The position numbers were made by a program, and so were the translations under genes. Source: CAYMRB01 sp964392615 (GTDB lineage: Bacteria; Planctomycetota; UBA8108). Taken from it: a DNA stretch of 8,333 nt. The DNA lies in the NCBI GenBank assembly GCA_964392615.1, contig CAYMRB010000441.1, positions 1-8,333 of the forward strand, given 5' to 3'. Under the pieces are notes generated by a model. That model was not told the origin of the DNA, did no database searches, and saw nothing but the letters and a program-made list of their open reading frames with translations. Positions within the stretch are counted from its first letter, which is position 1, and each line of letters starts with the position of its first letter. This document shows, piece after piece, positions 7,278 to 8,333 of this stretch.

Positions 7278-7305
7278 TTGCAAGACCTTGAGCTTTTGGT
7301 AACAT
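7278..7305 (+). promoter_or_regulatory. Putative promoter of the double-HTH regulator gene
   Basis: TTGCAA (7278-7283) and TAACAT (7300-7305) are 16 bp apart, each four of six to consensus. Six bases separate the -10 box from the ATG at 7312, so transcription could start at the initiation codon itself (leaderless). Alternatively a 27-nt leader would precede ATG 7339, which has GGTGA at 7328-7332. The -35 box begins one base after repeat copy 3 ends. Confidence 0.4.
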
Positions 7306-7311
7306 CGGGAG

Positions 7312-8333
7312 ATGCCCGCAGCCCCTGGTGAATCTCCGATGCTCGATATCGGCCTGGAAGTGAAGATCCTGCGCGAGCGTCTGCAGATGTCCGCGAAGGA
7401 GCTGGCCGAGAAGATCGGCCTGTCGCAGTCGCAGATGTCGCGCCTCGAGAAGGGGCAACGGCGGATCGACACGAGCGTGCTCGCGAAGATCGCCGCTGCG
7501 CTCGGCGTCGCGCCGTCGCACTTCTTTCCGGGTTCCGAGGTGCCTGCGGACGGCGTGATCCCGCCGAGTCGGCCGACGAGCGCGGGCAAGCTGATCCGGG
7601 CGGAGCGCCGCCGCCGGCACATCTCGGCGGAGGATCTCGCCGCGAAGATCGGGCTGCCCAAGTACCGCATCCTCGATGTCGAGGAGGGCAAGAGGCAGCT
7701 CGACCCGGACGTGGCCGAGCGGGTGGCGAAGGCGTTGCGGTTGCCGGTCAACACCTTCCTCGTCGCCCAGCAGGACACGATCGCGACCCTCGAGACGCAG
7801 ATCGAGCGTCTCAACCAGGCGCTGGCCGAGGGCAGCCGCGGGACAGTCGTCGACGACGGACACGTCGACGCGCAGGGGCGGCAGCGGCGGGGTGTCCCGG
7901 TGTTGAGCACGCTCGCCGGCGGCTATCCGTCGGCTTTCGACGCGCTCGGGCGCCCGACCGCCGAGCCGGACGATTTCGTCTACCTGCCCGGCGTCCAGGA
8001 TCCGACCGCGTTCGCGCTGCTGGTCGTCGGCGACTCGATGACGGCGGCCACGCCACCGAGCTTCTCCGAGGGCGACCTGATCGTCTGCGCGGACGGCTCA
8101 CCGCGCAGCCGCGACTTCGCGTTCGTGCACCTGCGCGCCGAGCCCGATCCCTCGGTCGACACGATGTCGCAGGACTTCTTCGAGAACCCGCCCGGCTGGG
8201 TCACGTTCCGCCAGGTCTTCTACGAGACCTCGCCGGACAGCCGGATCCGCCTGCAGCCACTCAACCTCGACCACGCCGCGACCTTCCACCACCGCAGCGA
8301 GATCCTGGGCATGTGGCGGCTCATCGCGCACGT
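7312..8333 (+). CDS. Transcriptional regulator: two XRE-type HTH domains plus LexA/S24-like C-terminal domain, incomplete at right edge
   Basis: The frame is open to the window edge (340 complete residues). Two Cro/C1-type helix-turn-helix domains occupy residues of about 15-72 (LRERLQMSAKELAEKIGLSQ, SQMSRLEKGQRRID) and 92-150 (IRAERRRRHISAEDLAAKIG, YRILDVEEGKRQLD). A short coiled coil (DTIATLETQIERLNQALAEG, about 155-174) suggests dimerisation. The C-terminal part resembles peptidase S24: VLSTLAGGYP carries the Ala-Gly pair (A202-G203) of LexA-type cleavage sites, LLVVGDSMT holds the serine position (S242), EGDLIVCAD follows, and WVTFRQVF sits where LexA has TVKRL. No lysine occurs after residue 140, so the Ser-Lys dyad is absent and self-cleavage is unlikely; the domain may sense a ligand or just dimerise. 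ATG 7312 fits a leaderless transcript (TAACAT-N6-ATG); ATG 7339 is a credible alternative. It is probably a DNA-binding regulator, targets unknown; tandem HTHs in one chain imply a composite operator. Confidence 0.88.
   Translation, partial: MPAAPGESPMLDIGLEVKILRERLQMSAKELAEKIGLSQSQMSRLEKGQRRIDTSVLAKIAAALGVAPSHFFPGSEVPADGVIPPSRPTSAGKLIRAERRRRHISAEDLAAKIGLPKYRILDVEEGKRQLDPDVAERVAKALRLPVNTFLVAQQDTIATLETQIERLNQALAEGSRGTVVDDGHVDAQGRQRRGVPVLSTLAGGYPSAFDALGRPTAEPDDFVYLPGVQDPTAFALLVVGDSMTAATPPSFSEGDLIVCADGSPRSRDFAFVHLRAEPDPSVDTMSQDFFENPPGWVTFRQVFYETSPDSRIRLQPLNLDHAATFHHRSEILGMWRLIAH

Larger units (their letters stand above)
6872..7311. other. Repeat-rich gap between CPBP protease and regulator genes
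   Basis: This 440-bp interval holds the greater part of palindromic copy 2, about 225 bp of unique sequence (6950-7174), palindromic copy 3 and the promoter region of the regulator gene. The unique part includes a candidate 49-residue ORF on the minus strand, described separately. A tRNA T-loop look-alike at 6957-6966 has no supporting arms. No intrinsic terminator with a T-tract was found. Confidence 0.7.

Overview
This is a very GC-rich chromosomal window from a bacterium with a lipoprotein-exporting, probably Gram-negative-type envelope. Three of the eight substantial genes carry lipobox-like signal peptides. The mix of a PEGA lipoprotein, a HEAT-repeat lipoprotein with a cyclophilin-like tail, a TPR lipoprotein and a CPBP protease fits large-genome high-GC lineages such as Planctomycetota, Myxococcota or Acidobacteriota. 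Planctomycetota is my leaning, but nothing here proves it. There are no rRNA or tRNA genes, phage genes, transposase genes or CRISPR arrays.

Layout. 1-441 (minus): a PEGA-domain lipoprotein running off the left edge. 528-3040 (plus): a translationally coupled pair, a YkgJ-type cysteine-cluster protein overlapping by ATGA a 695-residue lipoprotein built as HEAT repeats, a (Thr-Pro)n linker and a degenerate cyclophilin-like domain. 3185-3736: an unrecognised 183-residue protein. 3776-3942: an intergenic cluster of palindromic repeats. 4000-4725: a TPR lipoprotein. 4801-5897: thiS-thiG, the sulfur carrier and thiazole synthase of thiamin biosynthesis; the other thi genes are not in the window. 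5942-6871: a CPBP intramembrane protease whose last codons and stop lie in a palindromic repeat. 6872-7311: a repeat-rich interval holding a possible 49-residue minus-strand ORF. 7312 to the right edge: a regulator with two XRE-type helix-turn-helix domains and a LexA/S24-like C-terminal domain.

The most notable structure is a dispersed element of about 100-115 bp. It consists of a short hairpin (GCCGCC-AAA-GGCGGC or close), a pyrimidine-rich spacer and a long palindrome with arms near TGACGGTTTTCGGGCCACGG. It occurs three times (3811-3924 plus; 6846-6949 minus; 7175-7276 plus), with a degenerate half-copy at 3776-3817. Two copies lie inverted around the small ORF, one supplies the CPBP stop codon and one abuts the regulator's putative promoter. 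It looks like a REP/MITE-type palindromic family that I cannot match to a named one.

Other points: the S24-like regulator keeps an Ala-Gly site and GDSM serine but has no lysine in its visible C-terminal half; ThiS has a Gly/Ser insertion encoded by a palindrome; and three genes have -10-like hexamers 6-8 nt before their ATG with little or no usable Shine-Dalgarno sequence, suggesting leaderless transcripts. Counts, alignments and repeat comparisons were made by eye.
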